From Terfezia claveryi (lineage: Eukaryota; Ascomycota; Pezizomycetes; Pezizales; Pezizaceae), in NCBI GenBank assembly GCA_015179025.1, contig WHUX01000122.1:62001-126000 (forward strand): a stretch of 64,000 bases of DNA, read 5' to 3'. Position numbers and translations under genes: made by a program. Below, in pieces: positions 33,321-44,939 of the stretch; the first letter of the stretch is position 1; each line of letters begins with the position of its first letter. The notes under the pieces are model-generated. The model was not told where the DNA came from. It worked only from the letters and a program-made list of their open reading frames with translations, and did no database searches.

Positions 33321-33401
33321 GATGGCTTTTGGAGGGGTTTTGTTGATTGGAAGAGGTTTTTTGGGTGTATCTGCGATGTAGATATAGAGGGCTTCATAAC
33401 C

Positions 33402-33548
33402 TGATAGAACGTCTTATTCCTTATCCTCATGATCCTTCTCCAAGATCATGTTCACGTATATCTACATCATGCCAAGCCCGCCAGCCTAGTCGGCTCTGCC
33501 ATATACAGTACATGTGCCGCTGCCATTGCTGTACATGTGGTACTAACA
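33402..33548 (-). repeat. 5' LTR of young Copia element (147 bp)
   Basis: Identical to 28173-28319. Followed on its outer side by AAAAC. The inner side leads into the primer-binding site at 33388-33401. Confidence 0.95.
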
Positions 33549-33553
33549 AAAAC

Positions 33554-34539
33554 CAGACTAATAGCTACTCGAATACGGTATCTTGATTTAGTCAAGCGCA
33601 TATATAACTGGAAATGGTATCGACTTAGCTTGATAAGGCAGTGGCTGCCACAGTTAGCCTAGCTTGCACTGTGGTGGGGAATATCTCGATGATGCTCGGG
33701 TGACATACTGCTCAAATTTGTTGACTACCCCATTGACTACCCCATAGTCAGCATATTACATAGGGTATGCAGTTGCTCCTTCGTAGCGAGCAGCATTGAT
33801 AACAAGCCTACAGGGTGTACCCCCTACATGGCCTTATACGCCCCGTATGCCTTAAGGTCTCCTCATAGAATATATCTCTTGCACTATAGTGAAGTGAAGG
33901 TAAATATAGAAGTGTGACCTCTCAAAGAGCATTCGATAGATCACTACACTCAATCGGACTGCCAGCCATCTTAGAACATACTTGTTATGAGAGCCAATAT
34001 TTTCGTAGGGAGTTCAGGAGTCTGTGGTTCTGGGTATCAAATCAACTTTTCACATTAAAACACAATAGGCAGAAAAAGCTTGTTGTACCATCCTAGTAAT
34101 GACATCCTAAGGGATGAAGGAAAAGAAGACTACTAAGTTAGAGTTCAGTGACCCTCTTGGCGTTGATAACTTCAAATGGTGATTCAAGGGTTAAAATGTG
34201 GTAGCTAAATCTAAAATTGTTTGTTACTAGTTAATAATTAAGTAGAGGGACCAATGGCTCCACCTCCTGCTGCAACTTATCTAGGCAATTTTGAACTCCT
34301 CTTTCCTCCCCAAATTGTTAGTTTTTGCCATGTATACATAGTTAGGGGGCAACGCTCGGAACCAATCCGCCTTCCGGTTTAGAGGGGCATGGTAAGATAT
34401 GAAAAGGTTAGAGCATATTCATGAGGTTATGATTATTGGAATGGTTACCCAAGTACTAGCCAAGGATGCGTTACGAATGCCAGAAACTCCCTATATTCCT
34501 ATCAACCCGCACCTTTACCAGTCCCCCCCCGCCTCCTCT
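33554..34539. other. No gene seen
   Basis: Non-coding sequence right of the Copia element. It begins with another CCAGACTAATAG remnant (the interrupted copy of the motif flanking the Copia element). Confidence 0.5.
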
Positions 34540-34800
34540 CCCAACTACGCCGGATATCCCATTGAGCTGGACCACCTTACAAATGGTAATGATACCCAAG
34601 CCGGGAGACGACCGGACCCAAGTCAAAGGTGGAGACCCATTGTACTTTCAAATATTGCAGGGAAACTTGCTGAGAAAATCTTCGTCAACAAGACCTCGAC
34701 TGCTTCTACGCCTATCAATACATTTCTAGGAAGGGATGCTCAGCAATCGAAGGCATGATGGTCACTCTCACCCAAGCAGAAAGGGCCATAAACGAAGGCA
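34540..34800 (+). pseudogene. Remnant of a non-LTR (LINE-type) reverse transcriptase
   Basis: One frame reads WTTLQMVMIPKPGDDRTQV and the next frame continues RWRPIVLSNIAGKLAEKI. This is the start of the non-LTR reverse transcriptase fold (PKPG ... RPI-L-N--GK--EKI), as in Tad/I-type LINEs. A frameshift separates the halves at about 34625. Downstream frames to about 35100 are broken; no catalytic FADD-like motif is seen. A short dead fragment. Confidence 0.65.
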
Positions 34801-35100
34801 AGCAGCTGTCATAGCCTCAACCTGATTGCCGATTAGGTACTAGACTTTAAACAAAAAAAGAACATCCTTGGAAAGGATATCTTCAGTTAATGTGAAGAAG
34901 GTGACATCCTAGCCTCCCTGAGATAGAACGACTCAGTACATGCTCTCTTCGTTTCGTGGAACGTTGTATGAGGCATGGTTTCTGGGAGGGCTATCCTAAG
35001 GGCACAGCTCTTATATTGCAAGGAGTCTCTCCGGGGCCTCCTTTTCACCAGTACTATGACTCACCTATATCACAAGAACTCTGATATGTGTATACCTGTG

Positions 35101-36917
35101 GACTAGTGACAGTTAGTATGTGGGCTTTCTTATTTTAATCATCCCTCCTGGGCATTTCACATGGTTTGTACGTATTTGGTTTTGCGTTATCCGGTGCCAT
35201 ATCTGTCACAGTGGGGTGGACCACTCCCGGTGAAGGCAACTAGTGGGTTGTGTGTTCAGATTCATAGTTAGATCATACCAGCTGTTGAACGTATACACAT
35301 CAAACCAATATAGATGGTTTATTAACATTGCGTATGTGACATTCGGTGCATTGAAAGACAACATTTGAGATCGGTCGGACGAGAGAAATCCCAAACACCG
35401 ACCACACTCTGAGCTAACACTGCACAGCCTTCAAGTTGATAGGGAAGAACAATGCAAGAAAGACCTCAAGCCCCTTCAATTTAGGCAAATAAATTATAGG
35501 AATATGCCATACATGAAGCTCCCTGAAATCCGCATATGTCGTTCACAGCGCATATGTACGTATGTCTACCGAATAACTCGAGTCTCTACGGTACTACAGG
35601 CGACAGGGATGTGCTGTTATCTGATTCTTCCAGTCGTTTGTCGAAAAAAGAGCAGATTGTATGCAGGCTGAAGGTTAGTAATGCTGGGTTTGGGACCGCT
35701 TCCCGAGCATGGACTGGACCTTGCCAATGCAATATGCGAGGTATGCATTATAGCGGATGAAGCTATAGGTACAGGTTTGTCTGTACGGATTAATATGGAG
35801 TGTTTAAATGGTGTAGGGTGTTTGATGTGATTGTGGTAAACTTTTAGCGCGTGTATGCCCATGAAGCTGGCCAATGACTTTTCAAGCAACAAGTGCTGTA
35901 ACTTTCGATAAATAAATTAACACCTCCCCTAATGGCCTTCCCTGATTAGGAATGCGTCGGTATCAATTCGCTCATCATTGGCAGCAATCAGTATGGCTCG
36001 TATGCTACTGATATCCAGCAAAATTTGTTACTTCATTGGCAGTACTAACATGGATTATCATGAGAGCCTCTCTATTCCCAAAGAAGAGGTGTGGAATTGT
36101 ATGTATATATGCCTGAGCATCCTAGGTACTTACTGTATGTATTTGAATCTGGAGAAGGAGCGCTAGGCACCTACCAAATTGCTTGGCGGGTATGTAACAT
36201 CCCAGGTGGTAGCTTACTTGACCATACATTTCAGTCAACTGACCCCCTCCTCTGATCCGCACGTGTGAGATGGATTGCTTCTTCTAACAAAGGAAAACTT
36301 GCGATAGCTATAGGAAGATATAACTTCTATATATGTACCTGGAGTTACTGTAGATCTTTGCGTAGACATCTATGGTTAGGTCATTTTTATCTCCAAAATG
36401 ACACTCTCAATGTCAGTTGAAATGCCCCATAGGAACTTCTAAAAAATCATACTTAGGAGCACTGGCCTTTAAAGGAGATAGATTTTATTCTGCCTCAGAC
36501 AAAGTTATGGATATATTACATGAAGCAGGGTGGGTACATGGCGCTGCCATACAAATGTGTATGGATTACCGAGGTATTTTATCATCCACTTTGAGAACTT
36601 TCACAGGTTCTCAGGTAAAATGGGAATAGCATAAATCTCATAAACCCGCAGGCCTAGAGGTCATGAGTAAGTTTAATGGTGATGTTAGTGATTCTTTTTT
36701 AACCTGGCTATCTATACAAAACTCTCACTTTGATATGCAACCCGTTGTTGCCTAGAATGGCATTTATCTCACATGATACGAGTCTGGATTAACCACAATT
36801 TAGGGAATGCTTCCTAACCTGATACGACTAAATCCCTAACACCACCAATCCACCTCCATACAGGTCAATCCCTCCCAAATCCCCCACAATATACTGGAGC
36901 GCTTAATATGTCCGCAC
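35101..36917. other. No recognisable gene
   Basis: A 70-codon plus-strand frame (36417-36629) has ordinary composition but no family match by eye. Otherwise there are only short frames. Confidence 0.4.
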
Positions 36918-37496
36918 TTAGATAAACGGTGGATTCGTCGGACAAGCCACCGCCACCGTCTTGATATCCAGCGGGCATGGGTCCGGACGACACTTGCCCA
37001 GAACAGTCACCATCGGCACCGCGCCGTCAACACAACTCGTACTCTGGACTGCGGTCAAGCAGGTCGAGGTTCCGCGGCAGTATTGCGTGTATGTGGATGT
37101 GAATGGCATGAAGGGAGCACAGCTTTAATTAATATTAGAACATGGCAATTTCAGTGGGTCCGTAGGGGCAGGAGAGCAGGCATACCGGAACAGCGGACAT
37201 ACGATTCCGATTTTGGGGCAGTGAGTGGGGAGAAGAGTGGTGGTGGGGGTGGTGCAGATGGAGTAGCAGCTATTGGATTCGGTGGTGCAGGTAGTGGGAG
37301 TGGGTTTGTTGACGACCAGAGGGGGGTTAATTAGTGCCTCGGGGGCGGGAATGGCGGATGCCAGCCTGTGGACTGGTTAATCAATGTTCAAAGTCCTCAT
37401 GGGGGGTACTAAGTACTCGCACACGTGGTGGCAGATAAAGACTTACTGAGCGAGAAAGCTGACTGCGACCAAGGCGACGAAGGCAAATTTAACCAT
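36918..37496 (-). CDS. Small secreted cysteine-rich protein (144 residues)
   Basis: Three exons: 37496-37447, 37365-37186 and 37122-36918. Intron 1 (81 nt) starts GTAAGT and ends CCACAG; intron 2 (63 nt) starts GTATGC and ends TTAAAG. Both joins keep phase 2. The N-terminus MVKFAFVALVAVSFLAQLASA is a clean signal peptide. The mature part has 12 cysteines: five in exon 2 (among Thr/Pro-rich text such as CYSICTTPTTT) and seven in exon 3 (RCAP, QYCRG, STCLT, TSCVD, GKCRPDPCP, VACP). An even number fits disulfide pairing. A TATA-like box (TATAAA, minus strand) lies at 37610-37615, about 115 bp upstream of the ATG. No domain family is recognised. In fungi such proteins include surface and effector candidates, but no function can be read here. 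Confidence 0.8.
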
Positions 37497-37609
37497 TGTG
37501 GGGAGGGATTGCTTGGATGATATGACGTTACGTTAAGTCAGTCAGTTTCTTGTTTGCTACACTGCTGCTCGTCTGGTGAAAGTGAATGTTTTGGATGTGA
37601 TGGGGTAAC

Positions 37610-37615
37610 TTTATA
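37610..37615 (-). promoter_or_regulatory. TATA-like box of the secreted-protein gene
   Basis: TATAAA on the minus strand, about 115 bp before the start codon at 37496, in the range usual for fungal genes. Confidence 0.45.
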
Positions 37616-38496
37616 CTCCAGTGAGGTGCTACATAGGATAAAACCGGAACTACGCATGTTGGTATGTAATGAGTCTAATCCGTCGCTCCTTCGGACTCAC
37701 ATCCGGGCCCTTGCATAACAAACGTAGGAACCTTTGCTTCAGGTGTGAGACTTCAATTGCGCATGCGCATGCGGGTCATGTCCAACTTCCAGGATAAACT
37801 ATATGATATAGGATTGGTATGCTGATAGAGGTTGCTTGCCTTGATCGTAACAGGGTCCGGCAGGTCGCAGCCGACAGCTATAAAGCAGGTGTGACATAGG
37901 TACTCTCCAGTTCATTACAACCCCAGTTGCAGATTCCGGGGACGTAGCAGGTGTGGATACCTATATTCACCATTCTCTAATTCCCATCTAAAATTCATTC
38001 GGGACAAGAGATATTTAACCCTGATCATTAAATCTCATAGACGGAATACAGCAAGTACCCCTCCCGTACACCGTATATAAACCGACGAGTAATCCACGGT
38101 TCAAACCGCCTAGCCTTGCGCACAGTTAGCCACTACCGGTAGATACCGGACTGTTCATCTCATCGAACCAACGTCAGCATCAACGTTACACTACGCGTGG
38201 CACCCAATTGGTTATACAGCTACGTACCCGGTGGTAAGTTCACGGAGTACGGATATCATGGCATACATACACATCTATTGTACGGGAGAACTTATTCATC
38301 TGCCCATGATTCATCAGATCCAGTCATCCAATCATCCAATTTAATAAAAATAAAAATAAAAACCACTGTTCCAGAACCTGTAATTCAACCAGTTAGTTAT
38401 TAGATGCCTCTTAATCCAAAAGTGCACGACCCTTAAGATTTTAGATCAGTCTAAGCTTTATATATTTACATTTCGTTTTGCTATAGTCCGGATCCC
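37616..38496. other. No gene seen
   Basis: Non-coding; includes short AT-rich runs (38340-38365). Confidence 0.45.
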
Positions 38497-38790
38497 TTAT
38501 CTTACTATTTCTCGAGCCTTTAGTTCCGCCGCCGTCACCTCATGGCAAATGAAATAAGCTCCTATACAAGGAGTTGACTTCCGTATCGGTTTGGAGAAAG
38601 TGTCAAACTTTTTCCGCAGAGATCCAATCACCATGCTTACATCCTCCATAGCTATCCGCAAACCTTTTACTACACTTGCCATGCTCTCCGCTATCACTGA
38701 CATTGCAATTCCAAACCCTCCCTTGGTGTGGTGGAACTGGGTTAATCGAGGCATGTAGAATGAAAAAAATACTGACCTTTTCCAGCACCT
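38497..38790 (-). CDS. Possible exon of an unrecognised gene
   Basis: The frame reading FHHTKGGFGIAMSVIAESMA, then SVVKGLRIAMEDVSMVIGSL, and ending EVTAAELKAREIVR-stop has plausible codon composition. Just upstream GTCAGT ... TTAACCCAG could be an intron joining an exon ending in NNPYTGAGK. No start was found and the function is not recognised; it may be a decayed gene tail. Confidence 0.3.
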   Translation of the reverse strand, partial: RCWKRSVFFSFYMPRLTQFHHTKGGFGIAMSVIAESMASVVKGLRIAMEDVSMVIGSLRKKFDTFSKPIRKSTPCIGAYFICHEVTAAELKAREIVR

Positions 38791-38879
38791 GTGTAGGGGT
38801 TGTTGCGAACGCTTATTGCATCGTTAGCTATGCAAATTCACAAAGGGGCCCCTATTTTTGCTCAAGGACCTAAGCGGGA

Positions 38880-39967
38880 ATTGCTGATAGCCTTTCGGTC
38901 CTGCACAGAAGGCTGTGAATATGTCATTACATAGCCAAAGACAGGGAATAATGGGTTTTGTGATACACCGCTTTCATGGTAATAACCAAACGTACTGGCA
39001 ACAGGGATTCGTTGGATTGCTTGGTAAATTTTCTCTACTGCATGATTGCTATAATTTGGAGGAGTGGGAAATTTAGGGGCGTTGAGCAGTGATTGGTGTT
39101 TTCCAATAAGTAGAGAGTCATATAGTTAGTACAATATCACTGTAACTGCTTAAAGTACTCGTGTTGATAACACTGATAAAATCTAATTTAAGCACGGAAC
39201 AAACAATACGCCCACCTCCAGGCGCCCGGACGCCCATTCTGGCGTATCCTGACTGCAAGCAAGAAACATTAAATCACAGGTGCAAAAGAGGGGGAAAAAG
39301 GACCGTTATATGCACTAACCCAGTATTGGAGTGAGAACAGGTAATTGGCAGACCAGCGTAGAATCGTCGTCACCATAGCCATACCTCGGCTACCCCAAGT
39401 GGTCTCTTATCGATAAGCACCTCTGATTATAATGTAGGTGACAATGGCAACAAACAGGAATATTGAAGGGGAAGAGTGGGTTTATGCCTTCGAAGTTATA
39501 TTCTGGTTTTATGTAGGGATCGGATCTGCTTACAGCGAGTATCTAATTGCATCTAACAGCGTGGGCTGGCAGAAGAACTTCCTACGAATCCATAGAGTAG
39601 TTTGAGTAGCGTTATTTTTAAGACGAGATGCCACCGTGGTTCGAACAAACGTACTGTACCTGAACTGGGAGGAGGACCAAGCCTACGTCAGCACGTGGCG
39701 GGAAATCGTCAAGTTCAACACGTGATACTTCATACGGAATAAGGTAGCTATTTGCGTTTGTTGCGTACAGGAGTTCCACATGAAAACATTGAAATGATTT
39801 AAGACATACATTACTTTAAGACACCACTAAACCAAATCCCTTAACTAGTTTGCAACTTTCATTGCTCCGTAGCTCCTATTGGCACTTAATTTCTCGGCTG
39901 CTAGTACCACATCCACTGGTGTATAACGATCGTTGTCAGTTTACGGTTTCAACTAGGTACCAGAACC
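38880..39967. other. No gene seen
   Basis: Non-coding, without recognisable repeat. Confidence 0.45.
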
Positions 39968-39970
39968 TCA

Positions 39971-40030
39971 GCACCTACATATGTCCTTAAACTGACAAGG
40001 ATCCTTATACACCAGTGGATGCGGTATTAT
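39971..40030. repeat. Copy of a sequence also present at 28027-28080
   Basis: The two stretches share the order CCTATGTC-T-AAACTGACCAGGA-CT-T---CACCAGT-GATGCGGTA with substitutions. On the minus strand both translate as a -PCQFKDI/-PGQFRDIGRA- segment. They are remnants of one dispersed repeat or gene family, not identified. Confidence 0.5.
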
Positions 40031-40262
40031 CGGCAGGAACCTGGCCAAGCTAGGAGAATGTACTGTAGGCCAATATGAAGCAGAGCCAATAGGAGTTATG
40101 GGGAGCTGGCAAGGGATTGCGCAAGTTAAGAAATTTGGGTTAGTAGAAGCTGCAGTGCAACGTCCGAGTTTGCCAACAGGTTTGAGCTGGGACAGAATGT
40201 GATTCATTCTCCTTCAGTGGTGTCTGGTCCTATGAGGCTGGCAGCTGCAGCTGGAAACTTGT

Positions 40263-40270
40263 GTATATAA
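40263..40270 (+). promoter_or_regulatory. TATA-like box upstream of the secreted-protein candidate
   Basis: GTATATAA, about 110 bp before ATG 40376, followed by a pyrimidine-rich stretch. Confidence 0.4.
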
Positions 40271-40375
40271 CTTGGCGCTTTATCCTCGTCGTAGTCTTCA
40301 CATACAAACACCACCATCGTGAATCGCACTGGTAACCAAGCAACTACTCAATCTTCCCACACCGTCATATACACC

Positions 40376-40850
40376 ATGAGGCTTACATTAATCTTTAAGT
40401 GCCTTAGCATGCTTGGCATGCTGTCTGTCATCAATGCAGCTACAATTCCGAGCCCCAGTGGCACCCCCGAGGAACCAGATGGAACTAGAGTTACTCGAGG
40501 TATGTAGGGCAGGAATCATAGCGACCCTTTATAGCATGGAACTGTGGCTGACCTCGTTGTATGATAAGGGATGGAAATTCACCAAGAGGCCCCTATGTGA
40601 TGTGGATTGTACCACTCTTGACGATGCGATCTGCGGTGGAAGCTACATTTGTATCCTTTTACCCCGAGGTAGATGTGTTCCGTGTAGTAGCCAAAACGAA
40701 TGCATTTATGGCAGTGATGGCAGATATTTCTTGGTAATGGGTAGAATATTTTTGGGATTCTGGAGGGTTGAGAATTTTATGGACGTTGGCCGTCGCAGTT
40801 TTCCAATAATCACAAATCATAATCATTATTACAAGTTCATTGAAGTGTGA
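40376..40850 (+). CDS. Candidate small secreted Cys-rich protein, splice unresolved
   Basis: ATG 40376 opens MRLTLIFKCLSMLGMLSVINA, a signal peptide, and continues to a GTATGT splice donor at 40500. Downstream, in another frame, an exon-like stretch from about 40587 reads RPLCDVDCTTLDDAICGGSY, CILLPRGRCVPC and SSQNECIYG, with seven cysteines. A GCTGAC branch sequence is at 40547, but the acceptors after it (40568, 40586) do not keep the frame from 40376. So either the real donor differs, the reading frame has a one-base error, or the gene is broken. Layout (signal peptide, TATA box at similar distance, Cys-rich mature part) resembles the gene at 36918-37496, with different sequence. Confidence 0.45.
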
Positions 40851-43450
40851 AGGACTCGGATTGAACTATCACTCTATCTTCCCCTTTAACTAAAGTACCT
40901 TTTTTTTCCTTGTTTCTCAAATTCTCCCCACTTTAATCAAACATCAACAAATATCTGAAACTACCCCTTATGCTTAGCTGACCATCGAAAAAAAAAAAAA
41001 AAATTCTCTGTTTCGGGGGGTGAAGTTGTGTTCAAATAGCGTCTAGAACACGTCTTTTTGTACAGTGCTATGCAGTATCTTTCAGTTGTTCCGAATAAAT
41101 TCTACGTCCGTGCATGTTTAAGTTGAGAGCAGAAGCTACACCGTTAAGTGTAATTGTTTAACCATTTACAGCTATTCCCCACACGTTTCCCTAGAATTCC
41201 TGACGTCAATGCAACACAGCAATATACATTCAACGCAACATAGTTTGCACACCGAGCACCACCAGCACATTACAATATTACCAGCATACCTCGACATTCC
41301 CGCTTTTACCATAATGTCAGTTGCAGAAGATAATGGCGGAATTGATTTGAATCAGTTTCACACCCTAGGTTCCGCTCCATCTTGATGTGTAATTGAAGCA
41401 TTCTCTTGTACTGCGCGTACTAAGTTTGAAGAGTATTTGTATTTGCATACAATCAGTTGTAAATCTTGGTTGACCTTTCAGAAGTAATTCCTTAAAATCC
41501 GATTCAAAAATTAACAAGGACTACCCAGGTATCGCAAAATTAAAGTATACCTCCGAGACCCAAACTTGAACGCCCAGCCGATGATTTGCTAGCAGTTAAG
41601 CTGCGATGGGAGGCAGTATATGAATATTGCGCAACGATACACTGTATTTTTTGCTGGCAAAAATAATGATGGGAAACGAGGGGTTTTGGAGCATGATGTA
41701 TTTGCTGTTATCACACACTTTACTGCATGCAGGATAGAACAAGACCTATAGTACCATTATTGAGAGGTATCATGGAATTTTCTTGCAGTGAGGTTTGAAG
41801 TTTGATTGAACAAGTAGAGTTTGAGCTTTTGTTACGTATAAAATAATAGACTCGGTTTTTACTCAATTTGCCTTCATACATTGCAGCCTCTTGCCTTGGG
41901 ATAGTACAGTTATAACTATCGCCCTCTACCTGAGTATGTCCAATCTAATCTTTCTTCTTTGGGCGCATGTGAACCTCTTCTGGGACTTGGGCTGCTTGTG
42001 GAACCTTTATGCTTGCGGCTAGGTTGCGGAAGAGCTCGTAAATATGGTTGCAAATTTAAAGGATTAGGCCTCACAGCTCAATCCCTAGCCAGAAAGCTTA
42101 TTTCAACGTCTCAACATCCATAACTATGAGGGTCTGATCGAGACTATATATACAACATCCCCCAGATCCAGGTAATCGTTTTCGGTGTAGCGTTACACCT
42201 TCCACTAGCTTAGGGAAGGTAAACCCTCCTGATGCCTATTGGCATCTGCTGTAAAATATAAAAAGCGATGCGACTAAAGAAGAAAATATTGTATATTATA
42301 GAATATTATTGCTTGTGGTCACTTATTAGACTGAGTGTTAACATCCTGTAATATGATTTTGTACCATTCATAGGGCTGGGCGGAGTTTACCCACGTAGGC
42401 ATAGCGTAGGTTGGATTTTGCGGAGCCATATGGACCATAGGGATTTATATAATTCGCTTATTATCCCTAACCGGGATAGAGATAGCGGTGAAGGTACCCC
42501 TGATGCTGAGGTATATATCCCCTGATCTAACCATAGTAAGTCTTATTGTTTCTCCAGAGGTCAAGTTTTAGGCTTGGTCATGAGGAATTGAAGCTAAGAA
42601 CTAAAAACTGTAAGCGATTTAATCTTATGATATTGTCACTCATCCACTAGCCTACCTAAGTGCTTCTTCAATTATAGAAGTATATTGAATACATAAATAG
42701 GAGTAATGAGTAAAAAAAAAATATATATATATATATTGAATTCATAAAGCTCAAAATGCGTGATGTCTAAAAAGCCGTGGCAAGGCAGAACGACTAATGA
42801 AATAAGGTTATAGAATTAATCGTGACTTCTGATATTATCTCCACAGTAACTGCTACCACAAGTGGACTCCCTGTGGACTTGACTGGCGGTGGGCCTATCA
42901 CCCTGTCTCAGACTACCCGCTGGTATTGTAACCTTCGAAGAATTGTACTAGAAGTACCGGTACACAAATGGATTTATAGGATTCTACAAGTTTATGGCGA
43001 GGAATCTTAACTTGAAAGAATCTAATCTGTGTGATAGGATAATTGGCCTTAGCTCACTACAAAACTTAGATGCTTATAGTTAAGGAACTCCTTAATGTAC
43101 ATTAGTGCATATATATATGCCCCTTCTGGATTCTTAGATTCTGTATTCTCATAACTTTCCGTTTTGGGTCGAGAGAAATTCCAACAGATTTATACGTGTA
43201 GGTACTGCAAGCATGATTAATGTGATTTTATTCTGAGGTTGTCATATGGTGGAGAATAATATGTTTTTGCTAATGGAGTTGCTCTATATGTATAGATAAA
43301 GTTATGTGGGCTGATAAGCTTCCTATTTGGCCTAGCGTCTGCCTAATTAAGTAGCAATAAAAAAATAATATTCCTCTATCAAATATATTCTTAATTTGTA
43401 TGGGGCAAGCTGGTTTATATTTTTATATCAACTCAAGAGTATAGCCTAAT
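40851..43450. other. AT-rich non-coding region
   Basis: Stops are dense in all frames. Contains poly(A) at 40989-41004 and an (AT) run at 42720-42737. Looks like heavily mutated repeat sequence or intergenic DNA; no gene recognised. Confidence 0.55.
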
Positions 43451-43458
43451 ACATATAT

Positions 43459-44625
43459 GTTCTGGGCTGCTCGCGGGTAGCATATGCCTCCTGTGGGCAG
43501 CACAGCCACCCACGGGCAATTAATATAATTTCTCAATTTGGTAAATCTCAATTGAACAAAACATTCTGTAACACTCAAAAAACACCTTAAGAAATTATTT
43601 TGACTGCCCTATCCGTATCATATACCCTTCCTGTTGATTAGTAGGAGATGGCAGACATTGAATAAGGGAGAATTCCGGAAAAATTACCTCAAGCCCTTCA
43701 GATAGTGAAGTACATGCTGGCGACATTAACAACTCATCACTGTATCTCTGATTACTGCTGCCCTAAAATCTGTAACCCTATCCAATTAGTATTTGGAAAT
43801 TAGTTTCTTATCTGTAGAGGTTCTTATTGACGGGGCCTTATTGCTCAAGCTATATTGACCATCTTATACTGAATATCAATATGCTATATGGTTTTCAGTG
43901 AAATTTGGAGCAATCATAATTATAATATCTTTTGTCTACATCTTGTTGCAAGATTAATTTTTATACTAGAAAAATCCAGGCTATTCCTCACTTATAAAAT
44001 CCGAGTCAGGTGCAAAGTAGTACTTTCTTAATAATAGGTACTGTTTTATATGCAGATTGCTAAGCTACTCCAAGTTCTTGATTTTAAACCAAAATGAAGC
44101 AGGTTCTACCTAGAATTATACAACAGGTAGATGGTATTTTACAGTGTTGTAGGAGATCAAATGGCACAATGCTACAAACCTCATACTTTTGCAGTTGGAT
44201 ATTGCTAAACCCAATAACTTTTATTTAACTACTGACCTTACGGGCTTAGAGTTTGATATTTTAGATACTCTAATTGCTCAGTAAACCATAGTTCACCAGG
44301 TATCTATAACTACTGGTGTTGCGAAAACTTCTACTCTAATTGTTGTCACCGATACTTTAAGAATTATCTGAAATGCTTAATTTATTAGCATACGAAAGTA
44401 TCAACAAATCATGACTATATTGCTCTACTAGTAGCTGAACCAAATTAGAATGCTAGAGAGGGGTCTAATCGACTGGGAAATCAATGAATCTGTTGCAGTC
44501 GCTGGGAAATTATCAATTCTTTGTTTTTCTAGTAAATCAGTACTTTATCAATACACCAAATTGAGTAATTATTTAAATTGCTCGTGACAGGCACGTGGGT
44601 ATGCCGCCTGCGAGCGGCCCAGAAC
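43459..44625. mobile_element. Decayed TIR element (about 1.17 kb)
   Basis: The left end GTTCTGGGCTGCTCGCGGG (43459) and the right end inverted (GAGCGGCCCAGAAC, closing at 44625) match over roughly 100 bp with substitutions, including a shared inner TTCTCAATTTGGT / ACTCAATTTGGT. Both outer sides carry ATATAT, so a TA-type target duplication is possible but ambiguous. All frames are closed. Mainly transition differences between ends fit RIP-like decay. Confidence 0.65.
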
Positions 44626-44939
44626 ATATATACTTAAAGTACATAAAGTCTTGGTTAGAGAGTCAAGGTTGATGGGTCATGCATGCTATAGCATATGTGG
44701 GTCAACCTATAGACTTTGGCCTGTCGATTCTATAGAATTCAATGAGCATAGAGCCCTACTAATTTGTAGGATTTAGATAGACCCGTATGGGTCCAAAAAG
44801 AGGATGGGGAAGTGTAGGATGCCGTTAATCCTTTTTCACTCATATATACAGACATCTTGCCTGGAGGGTAGGGAGGTAAATATTGTTACCATCCAAAGCT
44901 TGATTTCCCCCCTTCTCTTTTTATTAAAAAAGTAATACT

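Larger units (their letters stand above)
28173..33548 (-). mobile_element. Young Ty1/Copia retrotransposon (5,376 bp)
   Basis: Two 147-bp LTRs (28173-28319, 33402-33548) are identical by eye and end in TG...CA. The 5-bp target duplication AAAAC is exact on both sides (28168-28172, 33549-33553). In the minus-strand sense the primer site after the 5' LTR is GGTTATGAAGCCC, near the anticodon-arm complement of initiator tRNA-Met, and a polypurine tract GAGGGGAGG (28320-28328) touches the 3' LTR. The gag-pol frame is interrupted by only one stop. Identical LTRs imply a very recent insertion. Confidence 0.95.

Noticed and set aside
39620..39660. tRNA B-box-like GGTTCGAAC
   Set aside because: No matching A-box, acceptor stem or anticodon arm could be found around it.
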